NCBI GenBank assembly: GCA_023515745.1
Contig: JALECJ010000020.1
Span: 620,001 to 684,000 of the forward strand
Reading direction: 5' to 3'
From: Amoeboaphelidium protococcarum
Taxonomy: Eukaryota; Aphelidiomycota; Aphelidea
Length of the DNA: 64,000 nt
Part shown: in pieces, positions 22,060 through 37,062 of the stretch
Position numbering within the stretch: the first letter of the stretch is position 1
Layout: each line of letters starts with the position of its first letter
Translations under genes and position numbers: made by a program
Notes under the pieces: generated by a model
What the model was told of the DNA's origin: nothing
Databases searched by the model: none
The model's input: the letters and a program-made list of their open reading frames with translations, nothing else

Positions 22060-25000
22060 TCAGTACTACTCACCAGCAACACTTGGATCTTGACGAGTCT
22101 GCTCCACCTGAGTAGATTTCTGGGTAGGTACAGTATAAGTAGCATTCTTGGTAGCGCTGCCACCACCGCTGCTAAACATCTTGTGGCCATACTTCTTGAA
22201 TAGGAAGAATCCACCAGCCAGCAGTAATAGACCACCAACAGCTGCACCAATAGCAATACCAATGATAGCACCAGTACTCAGAGCACTAGTAGAACCAGAA
22301 ACAAAACCAGCAGCACCACATCTACCGAAAGCCACGGAAGCACTCTTCAGATTACCGCGGTAAGTTGCCACAAATCCTAGACCATAGCGCTTATCTGGGT
22401 TATATCTGTACACCATCGCAGTACTAGCATTCACAGAGGTATTGCCAGCAAAATCAGCTCCGCCAAAGGAAGAAATGGAGTTCCACTTGCCAACGCCACT
22501 GTCAGAGTAACTAATATCCAAGCTGGTGTTGAATCTCACAATCTAACACCCAGTGGTGGAGGTGAGCTCAAGCAGGTAGTTGGAGTAGTTCTAAGTCACC
22601 AAGAAGGACACACGATTAGCCAGGTTGTTAATCAAGCGACCATTACTAGCAGAAATGGTCTAAGGAACAGGCACCTCCACGTAAGATGAGGTATTAGTAG
22701 TAGCATTGTAGATGAACGGATACGTATTCAAGGTACCATACAACACAAATCCATAGCCCAGCAGGTTATTCACAGATCCCAATCCCATCATTCCAGTGTC
22801 AACATTAACTCTAGTGACCTGAGTCAATTCTCTAGCCACGGAGCTCAGCATCAAGTTGTTGTTAGCCGGACCATTATAGTTCAGTGCAGAGGCACAAGAT
22901 GCAATGACAGTTACCGGATTAGTCAGAGAGTACACCTCACCATACTGACCAACCACAGCCAATTACAACTTATAAGTACCAGCGACATCAGGACGGAAAC
23001 ACACACTAAACATACCAGCATTTCTCAACTCAGCCTGAGAACAATACACCAGTAGCTGACTATACTTAGTCTCCAAAGTATACGAAGTAGTAGTGGTGTT
23101 ACTCTAAACACTCTTAATGTAAGAGAACGTAGAATTAACGCTGATAGTGGTATTCACAGTGGATGAACCATTTACAGACCCAATAGAACGAGACTCAGTA
23201 TAGTTGCTGAAAGCACTATATACAGGAGCTTGCACCACATACCAGTAAGAATTGGAATACACATTAGCATAGGTGGTATTGGTAAAAGTAGTCAGGTTAG
23301 CATTGATGTTCACTTGAGGGAAGCCTTGACTGCGACCAGACATCACCGCCTGAATATTGGAAGTGAACTGAGTTCCAGGCACAATAGTGTAAGGAGCAAC
23401 AGCATTATACTGAATGGAGGTAGTGCTATTAGTGTCACAGCTAGAAGACACAAATGCCAACGAGATATAATATGTACCAAGAAAGTTTGGCGTAAAGTAC
23501 ATATAGCCAGCACCAGTTACAGTAGCCATATTAGCGCCATAACGGTTCCTTACTGTCCACACTTTAGTGTATCCAACAGTTGTCGCATCAAATGGAGTGT
23601 AAGATACATTAACTGAATTACCAGGAATCAGTGTGGAAGTCAGCACAGGAGTTGGAATTGATCCGCAATTGACAGTCAGCGTATAAGTGCTGTTAATAGC
23701 CTAGCATTGATCGCTAGCTGTCAGATCCAACTTGTAACTTCCCTTTGCCAGCTGTGTAACATAATTAGTTCCAACTGAACTAGAAACCACTGCATTAGAC
23801 TAATCATAAACAGTCCAATAGAACTGAGTTCCAACTGCAGCGCCGACATTAGCAGCAGCAGTAAGGTTAATACTCTACATAACTCCATTAACATCAGAGG
23901 CAGTGAATGCACCAGTAGCAGTCACAGAACTCAGAGTATTAGGACAGGTGACAGTAAAGGTCTAAGTGCTGGTGGACTAAGCACAACCATCATTGAATAT
24001 AAGCGACATAGTGTACTAACCAGCCCAGGTTGGAGCAGTAGAGTATGGATTAACGGTGAATCCTGAGGCAGTCTACAGCGTACCAACTAAACCATTAGGA
24101 TTTGCACCCAGAGTATTGCGATAGAAGTAGTTGTTGTAAACAGCAGGGAAACCAGTCATGTTATATCTATACTTGCTAAAGTACTGACAAGTGGTATTAG
24201 ACACAGAAGCGGTAAACTAAGCACTTGTGCCACTTGCAATACTAGCTGCGGTAGACATACTCAATGTACCAGAGCAGGTATTTTCACAAAGCACGCGCAC
24301 AATAGTAGAGTCATAACCAATAGATGATTAACAACTTCCAGCAGACACTGCCAGAGTAATGTTATAATCACCTGCAGCATTTGGACTAAAGGTGACAGTG
24401 CTAGCAGAAGTGGAGTCCAGATAGGTAGAGGCTTGGTTGGACGGATCAAAAGAGGTAGTCACATTCCACTTTCTTGTCAAAGTACGACCGCCGCCCAGTT
24501 AAAGATAGTCATAACTTTCGCTGGATCTAAAGCTCATCTGAGGATACGTAGCAGACGTGTAATTGTAATAGACAAATTTCTGAGAAGAGCCAGGCAAGGA
24601 ATTACCCAGAGTTTAGTCAACGTTGCAAGTTCCAGCAACAGAGTTACAGTGATCAATCATGGCAACAGGCGGAGGACCACAGCTAACAGTCAAAGGAACA
24701 GAATCAGTCTGCCAGTAACAAGTATTACTGGTATTCACCATTAGATTATACTAACCAAGACACCCATCAGGCACCACATCCTAAAACTCAACAGTAAAGG
24801 ACTAAGAAGTAGGATTAGCGATCTGGATATTGCAGACATTGATACGAGGTTGCACTTTGAAGAAGGTGGTCAACTGCAGCGGCTGAGTGGTAGTATTAAC
24901 ATCCTTGACAGTCTTGAAGTAAACTCTAGGAATACTGTAGGAGTTGAAAGCATTAGTTGCACCCGGCCCGACACTAGTGGATGTTGGAGTAGACATAGAG

Positions 25001-27413
25001 CTAGTAAGCAAGGATGTCGTTGTAGACACATTGAAAAATGTCACATTCTACGGATAATGCAGCACGATCGTATTAGGATAAGCTGTATAGTCAGCCTTTA
25101 AACCAGGAGCAATCATCGAAAAGTCAAAAGTCCAGTTATAACTGGAGGCTACACCAGACTAAATAGATGACTGATAGGTGAACTGAGGATATCCACTGCC
25201 TCCCGAACCACCGCTGAGTACAGCATAATTATTCGCAGTCTTGATGATCATTCCTTATACGCCAACACTTGGACTCCAGGCGACACATGCAACATCGATA
25301 CCAACAATCTTCTCGTAATACTGACAACCATCATAGACAACCAATTGCAGAACATGCTTGCCGACACTATATGGAACGAATCTTGGGCGATACCCATTAG
25401 CATTCACCAACTCTGGGAAGGAATCGTCACCAGGCGCGGAAATGACCTTCCAGCTCATCTTACGCACACGGGAGCTATCAGAGACAGAAGAAGATACCTA
25501 AACAAGAGGCATTCCAAAGAAAGGATTGACATTCACAGTAAAGTTATCGGCGGTGACACTCAGAGGACTCGAAGATGATCCAGTACACTCCACACGCAGG
25601 TAGACAGTGTCATAACTAACACGGTTCAGGCGATCAGTTGCGGTCAGGTTCAAGCAATAATCACCAGCAACTGCTTCAGGCAAGAACACTTTAGTACGGT
25701 TATTCTACTTGTCAACCAATACGGAATTAGGTGGAGTCGCAACATTCATTAACTTTGATGGCAAGTTGTTCAATGCAATACTGGATACAATGTTACCATT
25801 CTGACAAACCTCAGCACAGTCAGACGGAACAAAGCCAGCCGAGTGGAAACGGCCAAGTTTACAAAAGGAAAAGCACTCTTAGTTGACAATCTCCTAGTAA
25901 TCCAAAGCAATACCAGCAGCGTTAGTTCTGCCAGAATCCTGCTTACAAGCATCTTACAAGAAGCCAGGCAAGCGGGAGCAATCCTGGGATTCAGCCTTGT
26001 AAGGAGTCTTTGCGTTCTCGGAGGAAACCCAGTCAGACTTGGTTACAGCAGCGTTGGTCAAGTCAAACGCAATAAGATCTTCCGGTACACGTTGCCAGTT
26101 GGCAGCAATGTTAGCCTCATCGACATTAGAAACGAAGGCAGTGCCATTTGCAGAACTCAAATCATCATCTGCACAAGAGTTGTAGTTACCACACAAACCA
26201 GATGTAGCATTGAAAAGCAGCGGAGATGCCTGGACACGAACATTAATTCCCAGCTAAGACTGCTTAATAGCTACATAGGTACCGTTTACATTGTGAGAGA
26301 ACTAGAACACATTCTCAGGCAAAATCTACTGGACTGTCCATACAGATGAGTAAGATTGATACTCGGAAGGATCAATCTTAACAAGCGAAAAGGTAGATGT
26401 CTGGTAATAGACTTGCATAGTGTCGTAAGCTGGCTCCAACATGAACAAGTAACGGGTAAAGGATGGGTTCCAGTAGGACACAGCCACACCAGTCATACAT
26501 GTTGTACTAGCCCCAGCATAACAAGGCGTTACCAAAGCCTGAATCTCGAACGCATTCTTTGGAGAGTTGACCAGCCAATACACACCAGTACCAGAGAACC
26601 CATAGCTCAAACCATCAAATGAAATCACACGAGGATCACCGAAAGCTCTGCACACAAAACCATCACCATTGTTGATCAAATTTGCAAAGTCGGCAACAAA
26701 GCTCTGGTAGTCAGACCAATTAGGCACAGTGAAAACATAACGAGATGGCGGACGACTAGCGATGTTAGCCATGTACTACTTTCTCAAGGTAGTGGAAGCG
26801 GTAACAAAGTAAATCTAAGTACCCTGGGCTTTGATGTTCATGGCAACCTGCGTTGGATCATTAATCAGAGGTTGACTGTAAGGTCCCTTAGAAGCAAGAA
26901 CGATGATTATGCGAGTTCTATTACTACCAGTAGTGTAATCAAACTTCGAATCAGCAATAGTCAATGCAGACCCCAAGTTGCTCATAGCATCAGACCCAGA
27001 TGAGGTACTGGTCATGGCAGCAATGGAGTTTGACGCTGCGACCCAGTCATTGGTAGTGCTTACTATGTTTGATCCAGCATTCATTCTCAGAGCAGCAACT
27101 GTATTCTGTTGGGTAGCAGAAGGGTAGCTTAGGAAGGCACGAGTAACTACATACAATGGAAGAGCAAGTAAAATATCGATGTTAACGTTGAACAGACATA
27201 AAAGACAAGTTTACCTTAGCTAGCAAAAGCTCTATAGTTATTGATATCAGAAGATGGGTTAGTAGCAGAGGAATACTCATTAATGACCCAGACGATATCA
27301 ACAGGCTTCAGTTTTGTTTGCGGAGGGCATACAGACGGATTCAGAGACTGGGCACCTTCAACCAGCACCAACAGCGTTGAAGCAAGAAAGCCAACAACAG
27401 CAGAATTCTTCAT
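22060..27413 (-). CDS. Large type I adhesin-like protein: VWA, VWD and PKD/Ig-like repeats
   Basis: Exon 1 27215-27413, exon 2 22060-27146, with a 68-nt intron (GTAAAC...TATGTAG). 1761 residues. Signal peptide MKNSAVVGFLASTLLVLVEG. A VWA-like domain follows (about 35-215: KPVDIVWVINE...RTRIIIVLASKGP), whose MIDAS DxSxS is not intact. A VWD domain lies at about 228-460 (GDGFVCRAFGDPRVISFDGL...GLCGNYNSC). Then come many Asn/Ser/Thr-rich PKD- or Ig-like beta repeats with paired cysteines and CG.../TVxC motifs (about 560-1600). A TM lies at about 1688-1713 (GAIIGIAIGAAVGGLLLLAG) with a 48-residue tail ending EQY. Probably a cell-surface adhesion or matrix protein. Confidence 0.85.
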
Positions 27414-27583
27414 TACAACTTGATTGATTGATACAAGAAGTTCAAAGCAGAAGATGCAGTGTATAAACAGCTTGTTATAAAAGTCAAGTGTGGGAAGAGA
27501 AGAAGAGGGAGAGAAGAGAGAGATAGAGTAAGTGAGTATATCAGAGTGGCCGACTTCAAACGGACCTTTTGTTTGATTTTGTA

Positions 27584-27590
<7 letters not shown>

Positions 27591-27620
<30 letters not shown>
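27591..27620. repeat. (CT)15 microsatellite
   Basis: Perfect CT dinucleotide run, about 180 bp upstream of the adhesin start (minus strand), in its probable promoter/5' UTR. An Arg-Glu antisense ORF over it is an artefact of the repeat. Confidence 0.9.
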
Positions 27621-27625
<5 letters not shown>

Positions 27626-28004
27626 GTTGTTTCACCTCGCTTCCGAAGTATTGTTTGACGTTCGGGTGTTTTTCGCGTTTCGCGTTTCTTTCTGAATTGT
27701 CTCTCTGTCTTTATTGGTTGCGTCTTTCGTTGTGTATTCTTTAAGGACCGCCATCGCTTACCTGATTGACCAACTCAACATTCGAATGGTCCTAGTTTTG
27801 GATTGATCTGATTGCATTATTTACGTAAGGTATGGCATATTATAATAAAGAATTTTCTGATTTCGTAACTTATTCCGTCTCTCAATTAGTGCGTATATTG
27901 CTAAGCATGTTTCAGCTTTACATCGTGCTTTTAACATTTCAGTCGTTTAATTTCTTAGAAATACTTTTCTTGGCTCTAGTTGATTTGTCTGATTGTAAGA
28001 CACT
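27621..28004. other. Divergent intergenic region
   Basis: 384 bp between the CT repeat and the UBAC2-like gene. Contains short GTTTCGCG/TTTCGCG repeats near 27,670-27,690 and no supported gene. Confidence 0.35.
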
Positions 28005-28998
28005 ATGGCATTTGTGAGTAAACTTGCGACGGTCGGGACTTTGGGCGTTACTCTGGGTGCTCAGTATATGTATACCGTCTTGCACAAAACTACTGGTAAT
28101 GGAAAGGTAAGACGTACAGTTTGCATAGCATAGTCATTAAGACTCGTGTTAAATCTGTTATTGTAGTCCATTTCCCCGGCGCTTTTAAACTAATTAACTC
28201 TGCCGGTGCAGGATTCTGTGCTTGCATCGCTGCTGATTTACCAACTTTCAGCATTGGAGAGATTTCATGGATCAAGAAAATATATGGTAATCGCTTCAAA
28301 CTTGCTATGAGTGTACACTAATAGTCTTGGCGCTTTCGTGTAGTCGTTTGTGTTGTATCTCGTCTCGGCAAGTTTCATGGTCAGCTTAGTCTTTCGTGAC
28401 AAGTAGTAGTTTGGAATGTAAGTATTATTTGGCTATTTCAATAAAAACTTTATGATTTAAGTCAGTGTAGTTATCCTTTGGTGTTTGGGTTGCTTCATCA
28501 GTACATGTTGTGTGTGCCATCATATCAAATTAGCCGTAGCAATTCGTCGATTACACAAAAATCTTCGCGTTTGATATTGGCTGGAGTGGTAATAGTTATT
28601 CTTATCAGTCTGGCTGTAGTATATCTCTAACCCGCTCTCTTAATGTTTAGATATTTATTGTGTCATCAAGAAAATTGCTTCTTCCCCTGTTAGTAGGAAG
28701 CGTTCTGTCTACAATTTATGATCTCAATGTTTTGAGATCATAGAGTATCTTGGTACCTAAACCGGTAGTCTCTGTATTGTAGAAATTATTCTCATCTTAG
28801 AAATAGCAGAATTCAGTTAATGGTGGCTTGAGATAGCAAGTTGACATTCCTCAATCAGTGCAACCATAGATTAATGAAGGCGATGTGGAAACTCTGACCA
28901 GCATGGGATTTAGTCGCGACTCGGCTTTAAAAGCGCTCAAAGACTGCAATGGTAGTGTAAACGAGGCTGCAAATCGCCTTCTCAGCAATTCGTCTTGA
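28005..28998 (+). CDS. UBAC2: UBAC2-like rhomboid-fold ER protein with UBA domain (5 exons)
   Basis: Exons 28005-28106, 28167-28286, 28344-28417, 28471-28618, 28651-28998. Introns of 60, 57, 53 and 32 nt all start GTA and end TAG, and only this join is in frame: 263 residues. Rhomboid-pseudoprotease features: SVLASLLIYQLSALERFHGS (the LLIY...ERxxGS block), YPLVFGLLHQYMLCVPSYQI, LLLPLLVGSVLSTIYD. A linker leads to a C-terminal UBA domain (VETLTSMGFSRDSALKAL...GSVNEAANRLL, about 222-260). UBAC2/Dsc2-type proteins act in ER ubiquitin ligase complexes and ERAD. Frames change at each intron, so simple ORF calling misses the gene. Confidence 0.82.
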
Positions 28999-29261
28999 TC
29001 TTTTATGATATAATCTCAGCCATAATAAAATGAAATATAAAATACTTTGGTCACATCCATGCTTGCATTTAGTCAAGTCGGACTTGTAAAATTGGCTGGC
29101 AACACCAATCAGTTTTGGCCAATCATCTTGATCATGTTACCTCATCAGCCAATCATCAGATGTTTCAGATTAATCACGCCTTTGTTCAGTGTGGAGTGTG
29201 ACCGTGTCATTTCTTTTTTACTGTGCTAATAGTTAAAATAATTCACAAGTTACACTGAGAA

Positions 29262-30383
29262 ATGAGTGATAAAGACTAGAAAAAATCTTATAATTAGTAT
29301 CTTTCGCCCAAGTGGCTGTATTCAGTGCTTGGCATTCAAACAGCTTTCGCGATTGCAGTCGCTGTACTGCTAGCCTTAGATTAGGCTTGGATATCCATGG
29401 GATTAGTGTTGGGATTAAGTGTGATAAAGCAATCACTTGGATTAGGTGGCGCATTAAATAAGCTGGTAAATTTACTGGGAGTATATGGTGGAATGTGCTT
29501 CTTTTACGCGATGTATAGCGCCGTATTAATCACGTTTGTTGCAAGATTCTTGGTGTTTCCATCTAGTGGAAATGATAACACCTTGTAAATGGTATATGGA
29601 AGATCGTTGTTCGAGTCGAATGTAAATCAATAAAAATACCAAATCCAATAATATTTGGCCTTGGCATTTCTGAGTCTATCGGTATTCGCTGATGCTATTG
29701 GAATGTTTATTGCCATTCTAATGACCGGACCAAAGTACAATACTTCAGGCCGTGATATCATTGGTCGCCCAACTCACTCCTCTTGGAATCCATCGATTGT
29801 ACAAGCTGATGAACTGGCTGCCGGTAATCAAGCTAACGAATACTACGCATCCTCCAACAGATCATCCCGTATAATGCCATCTCTGTACTAGAAGAATCCT
29901 GTGGCTGCAGCAAATACTATGGAATAGTAAAATTTTAATCAAAGCTAAGTTATGGATGAGGAGATGCGTCAGTCATTGGTGCGGTCATCATTCAGGTAGA
30001 GTATGTTTAATGATGGACCATCCAAGAATGCGCCGGAAATAGATATGGACCGCGAGACATGGTATAGCAAGTTTTATGGCGATGAGAAGGTTAGTGACAC
30101 TGCTGTAATGACCCAAATACCTGATAGAGATTCTGATCAACTAAGTGTGTCGCAACAGCTGCTCAAGTAACAATAGCAACATCTCAGTCGACTCAGTAAT
30201 CTCTATAGATCCAACACACCAGACTTCTCTGCGGGTGAAGCTGATCGCGTCAAGTCTATCAAGCCACTGAACGTTGAAAGGACTAAAGATGGGCGTAAAT
30301 CTGGTCGCTTGCACGATCGATTTATGGCCAACACCATGCGCACTAACATGACCATTGAAAGTGCATAATATCCTTACATTTGA
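29262..30383 (+). CDS. Four-TM protein with long charged tail, unknown
   Basis: 373 residues. Four hydrophobic segments in the first half (about 18-42, 45-62, 72-98, 128-150) arranged as two hairpins, then a hydrophilic tail of about 220 residues with Ser/Gln/Asp-rich stretches and conserved-looking blocks DMDRETWYSKFYGDEKV and KDGRKSGRLHDRFMANTMR. No signal peptide. I do not recognise the family. The tail has a basic end and many possible phosphosites, as in cytosolic regulatory tails. Stop TGA 30381. Confidence 0.7.
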
Positions 30384-30656
30384 TGATAGTTATGATAAAT
30401 TTACTCGATTCAATTTAATATATTCCATGTACATTTTAAAGCTTCAATCTACACTGGTCAAATCATCTTTATCTCTTTACGGCGAGTTAACGCGCTGAAA
30501 CAAATCTGTTGAATTTCTCTTTACGGATCAAGCGCGTCCTTCGCTGCATATTTCCTTTTCAAGCACGGAGTGTGTTGATCGGCTGTTGCTTTCTAAGGAG
30601 AAAGGCAGGCAGGTTGTGAGTGTAAAAGCTACGTGAACCATAATATCAATTTTTAA

Positions 30657-34208
<3,552 letters not shown>

Positions 34209-34334
34209 TGTTTATCATTGTATTGTATTGTTTTATAAGCCATATCTTTATGAAATAAAAAAGTAAAAATGCTATTTAGTTCTACAAGGATCCCACTTTA
34301 TATGATTTTATTTTTTATAGCAAATAAGTTAGAT

Positions 34335-35642
34335 TCATCTGTAATACAACTATGCTAGAATGACAGCGACTAGTAGAACCAGAATGGACAGTAAAAGCAT
34401 CATCAAATTGCTATCCAATAAAGCACCAGATGATGACTATATCACTTGAGAGAGCAGCCAGTGCTTGACTGAATAATCTGCAGAACCGCTCACAATGAGA
34501 TAATCTAATTGCTATGATTATTTCTAGTTACCAACTTTTACCTGGCCAGAGGTGATGGCAGTTACTGAGAAGCCATGAGCAGCTGGATACTTTTTGAATA
34601 CTCTCAACGTCTCGCCATCAATAAAGAGAACATCTCCATCAGCGTTACCACAAATGATCAGCACATGCAGTTGAGAGTGTAACTCTTCCACATTCGGCAT
34701 GGCAATGACTGTCATACAAGTTACAGGTCGGAGCGATACTCGATTCTGACGAAGCAACTTTACACTATCACCACCAGAGACGGAATAACACGATACATAA
34801 CCGTGCTTCTTTTCATCAATGTGCGCAGTATAAAGGTACAATTCAAATTCCACCTCCACCAATCTACAAAATTTAAAGCGATCTTTCAGAGACAATCTAT
34901 TGATGCAATGGACAATTTTGGCATCATCCACATTCCAGATACAGATCTACTCAGCACTAACAGATGCAACAATCTAATTCATCTCGCTGACCCCGCTATC
35001 CCTAGTACTCCTTCTATCATTAGATTTACCACTATCCAGAGTGATATAAGCGAACGATAGATCATCAATATCACCGCTGTGCTGCTTTAGCTCTGATTTC
35101 AAATGTAAATGATGCCCGTCCGAGTTTACATCCCATAGCCGCAACACTCCATCCGTACCACCGGTGGCCAGCAGGAGTCCATCATCATTGAATTTGACAA
35201 CTTTCTAGTAAGATTCATCATACTTGGACTTGGCCTCTTTCATATCTGATCTCTTCTGATCGCGCAAAGTCAACCATGAATTACTATCCTCACCATCCTG
35301 ATTGTCTTTAATATCATTATCACTCCGCACAGACTATGGATGTTCATCATACAAGTAGCAAAAGTCATCGATACCAGCCGCCACCATATTTCCATACAGA
35401 TCCAAGTTCATTACAGCTCCTTTATCCGCTGGCGTCTCGTACTTGGCAAGCTCTTCAAATCTCAATTCATCATCTTTAATGCTACCACCCTTTATAGTAT
35501 TAGCTGAGGATACAGCGAACTGTACAATGCTATTCTTTACGCCCGACTTGGAATTACCTCCACCACCGGCGACATAGACCTTATTATCCTTCACATTCAG
35601 CGCAAACACGGGAAACTTTACACTTATATTTTCGCTAGGCAT
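34335..35642 (-). CDS. SEC12/PREB-like WD40 protein, Sar1 GEF
   Basis: 435 residues. The N-terminus [20 protein letters not shown] then [18 protein letters not shown] matches Sec12/PREB, whose first blade carries the K-loop with a GGGG...G.NG-like turn. WD-type blades follow ([59 protein letters not shown]). The C-terminus is a single hydrophobic anchor (about 408-430) ending LYYR. Sec12 is the ER-membrane exchange factor for Sar1 and starts COPII coat assembly. Several in-frame TAG/TAA lie near the end, so the anchor is invisible under the standard code. Confidence 0.85.
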
Positions 35643-36148
35643 TTATAAAACTTTTCAGTATACTATATCTATAAAACAGGTGAACTAGAGCTAAGTCCTA
35701 CTATAAAGCGGGTAAGTTAGAGGTACTGTACAAAGAGAAAAACCAAAGCAAATATCATTAACCGAGCGCGCTCAGCCAAGTTAAATTTGATCAAAGTGAG
35801 TGAGTGAGTAAAAGAGAGCATTAGGGTGATCCCACTGCTCAATTGAGTGATTCAATCCTTAGCATCTACCAAATAAATAATGACAATCATGCGCGTTGAA
35901 AATGAAGAATGTAACTTAGTAATCTGTTCTAGTTTCAACAATGTCAATTAACTAGAAGATGTCTAAACCACATGCTCAACCGAATCAGTCGGCGCCTCCT
36001 TTAGAGATGATTGTTAAGGCGAGATCATAAAGAGGAACCCCTTTCGATCACTTTCATTTATCTAATCAGTCGTTGTATTTATCTCGCTTATTACAATATC
36101 TGTAATCACTTTGTAATATTTAATTACTTAATCATTCATAAAGTAATA
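35643..36148. other. Divergent intergenic region
   Basis: 506 bp between SEC12 (minus) and the ML-domain gene (plus). Contains a palindrome-like GAGCGCGCTC near 35,764 and GAGTGAGTGAGT repeats. An in-frame extension upstream of 36149 exists but the signal peptide places the start at 36149. Confidence 0.4.
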
Positions 36149-36580
36149 ATGAAAGCCGCGCTATTGAGTGTATTCGCTGCTGTGGCATCTGCTTCTCTTA
36201 GCTGGACCAGCTGTGGCACTGAGAATGACATCCTCAAGCTGGGGTCGATCAATTTCACGCCAGAGAATCCAAAGAAGGGCGATGTGCTGCACGTTGTTGT
36301 GACTGGTGATTTGAAGAGTGAGGTGAGTGCTGGCACTAAAGTGGTGACCAAGGTCAAGTACCGCGGCATTAGAATCCCGGTGCCAGAGGTGGACGTTTGC
36401 AAGTCTCTGGGCGATATGCCTGATGTTCCGCAGTGTCCATTTAAGAGTGGTGGATTCAACATTACTCAGGATTTCCCATTGCCGTCAGTTATGCCTAACG
36501 GTAAGTATGACGTAAATCTGGTAATGAAGGATCAGAATCAGCAACAGGTGACCTGCTTGAACGTGAAGCTGGAAGTTTGA
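36149..36580 (+). CDS. ML-domain lipid-binding secreted protein, NPC2-like
   Basis: 143 residues. Signal peptide MKAALLSVFAAVASASLS, then the ML fold: SWTSCG near the mature start, VVVTGDLKSEV, VCKSLGDMPDVPQCPFKSG and FPLPSVMPNGKYDVNLVMKD, ending VTCLNVKLEV. The cysteine pattern (first Cys near the N-terminus, C...C central pair, a late Cys) is that of NPC2 and fungal PG/PI transfer proteins. It probably binds sterol or phospholipid in the lysosome, vacuole or outside the cell. Length is typical for the family. Confidence 0.85.
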   Translation: MKAALLSVFAAVASASLSWTSCGTENDILKLGSINFTPENPKKGDVLHVVVTGDLKSEVSAGTKVVTKVKYRGIRIPVPEVDVCKSLGDMPDVPQCPFKSGGFNITQDFPLPSVMPNGKYDVNLVMKDQNQQQVTCLNVKLEV

Positions 36581-37062
36581 TTAATGATACACTACCTGTC
36601 CACTGACTGATATGGATTAAATATATACGTACTTAATTTTTACTTATTTATATACATATAATTATCGTTTGGTTACTTTTTGAATGTAATTCTCTTACCA
36701 TAAACTCGTGTGTTGTATTGGACTGATTTTAACCTGCATCCATCTGAAGTTGATGGAAATTTTACCATTATCCACGTGCTGTTCACACGATTTTGAAGCT
36801 AAAAATCTTTATAAACCATACGTTGAGATGAATAAAATCTATCTTAAACTGTCATTCGAGCATTTATTAACATACTATGCCTATCTACAAAGGTGCTCTT
36901 AATGCCGCTTTCGCCAAGATTCTTGATCGTTGTTTCATTTCTGCCGTTGTTTTCCCATTGAAAGGGGATCATTTCTGTATCCTTTTTTAGTTTAGATATT
37001 CTTTATTGACTTTGAAGACTAACACCAAAAGTTTACTTAAATAATATTTTTGAATTATAAGG
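36581..37062. other. Intergenic region with one weak small ORF
   Basis: 482 bp, AT-rich. A 58-codon plus-strand ORF (36877-37053, starting MPIYKGALNAAFAKILD) is amphipathic or hydrophobic and could be a small gene, but I find no family or splice pattern to support it. Confidence 0.25.

Noticed and set aside
27216-27635. Extended Arg-Glu repeat start for the adhesin gene
   Set aside because: The extra N-terminus is translation of the CT microsatellite; the ATG at 27413 begins a proper signal peptide.
36011-36148. Upstream extension of the NPC2-like ORF
   Set aside because: The ATG at 36149 gives a normal signal peptide and family-typical length.
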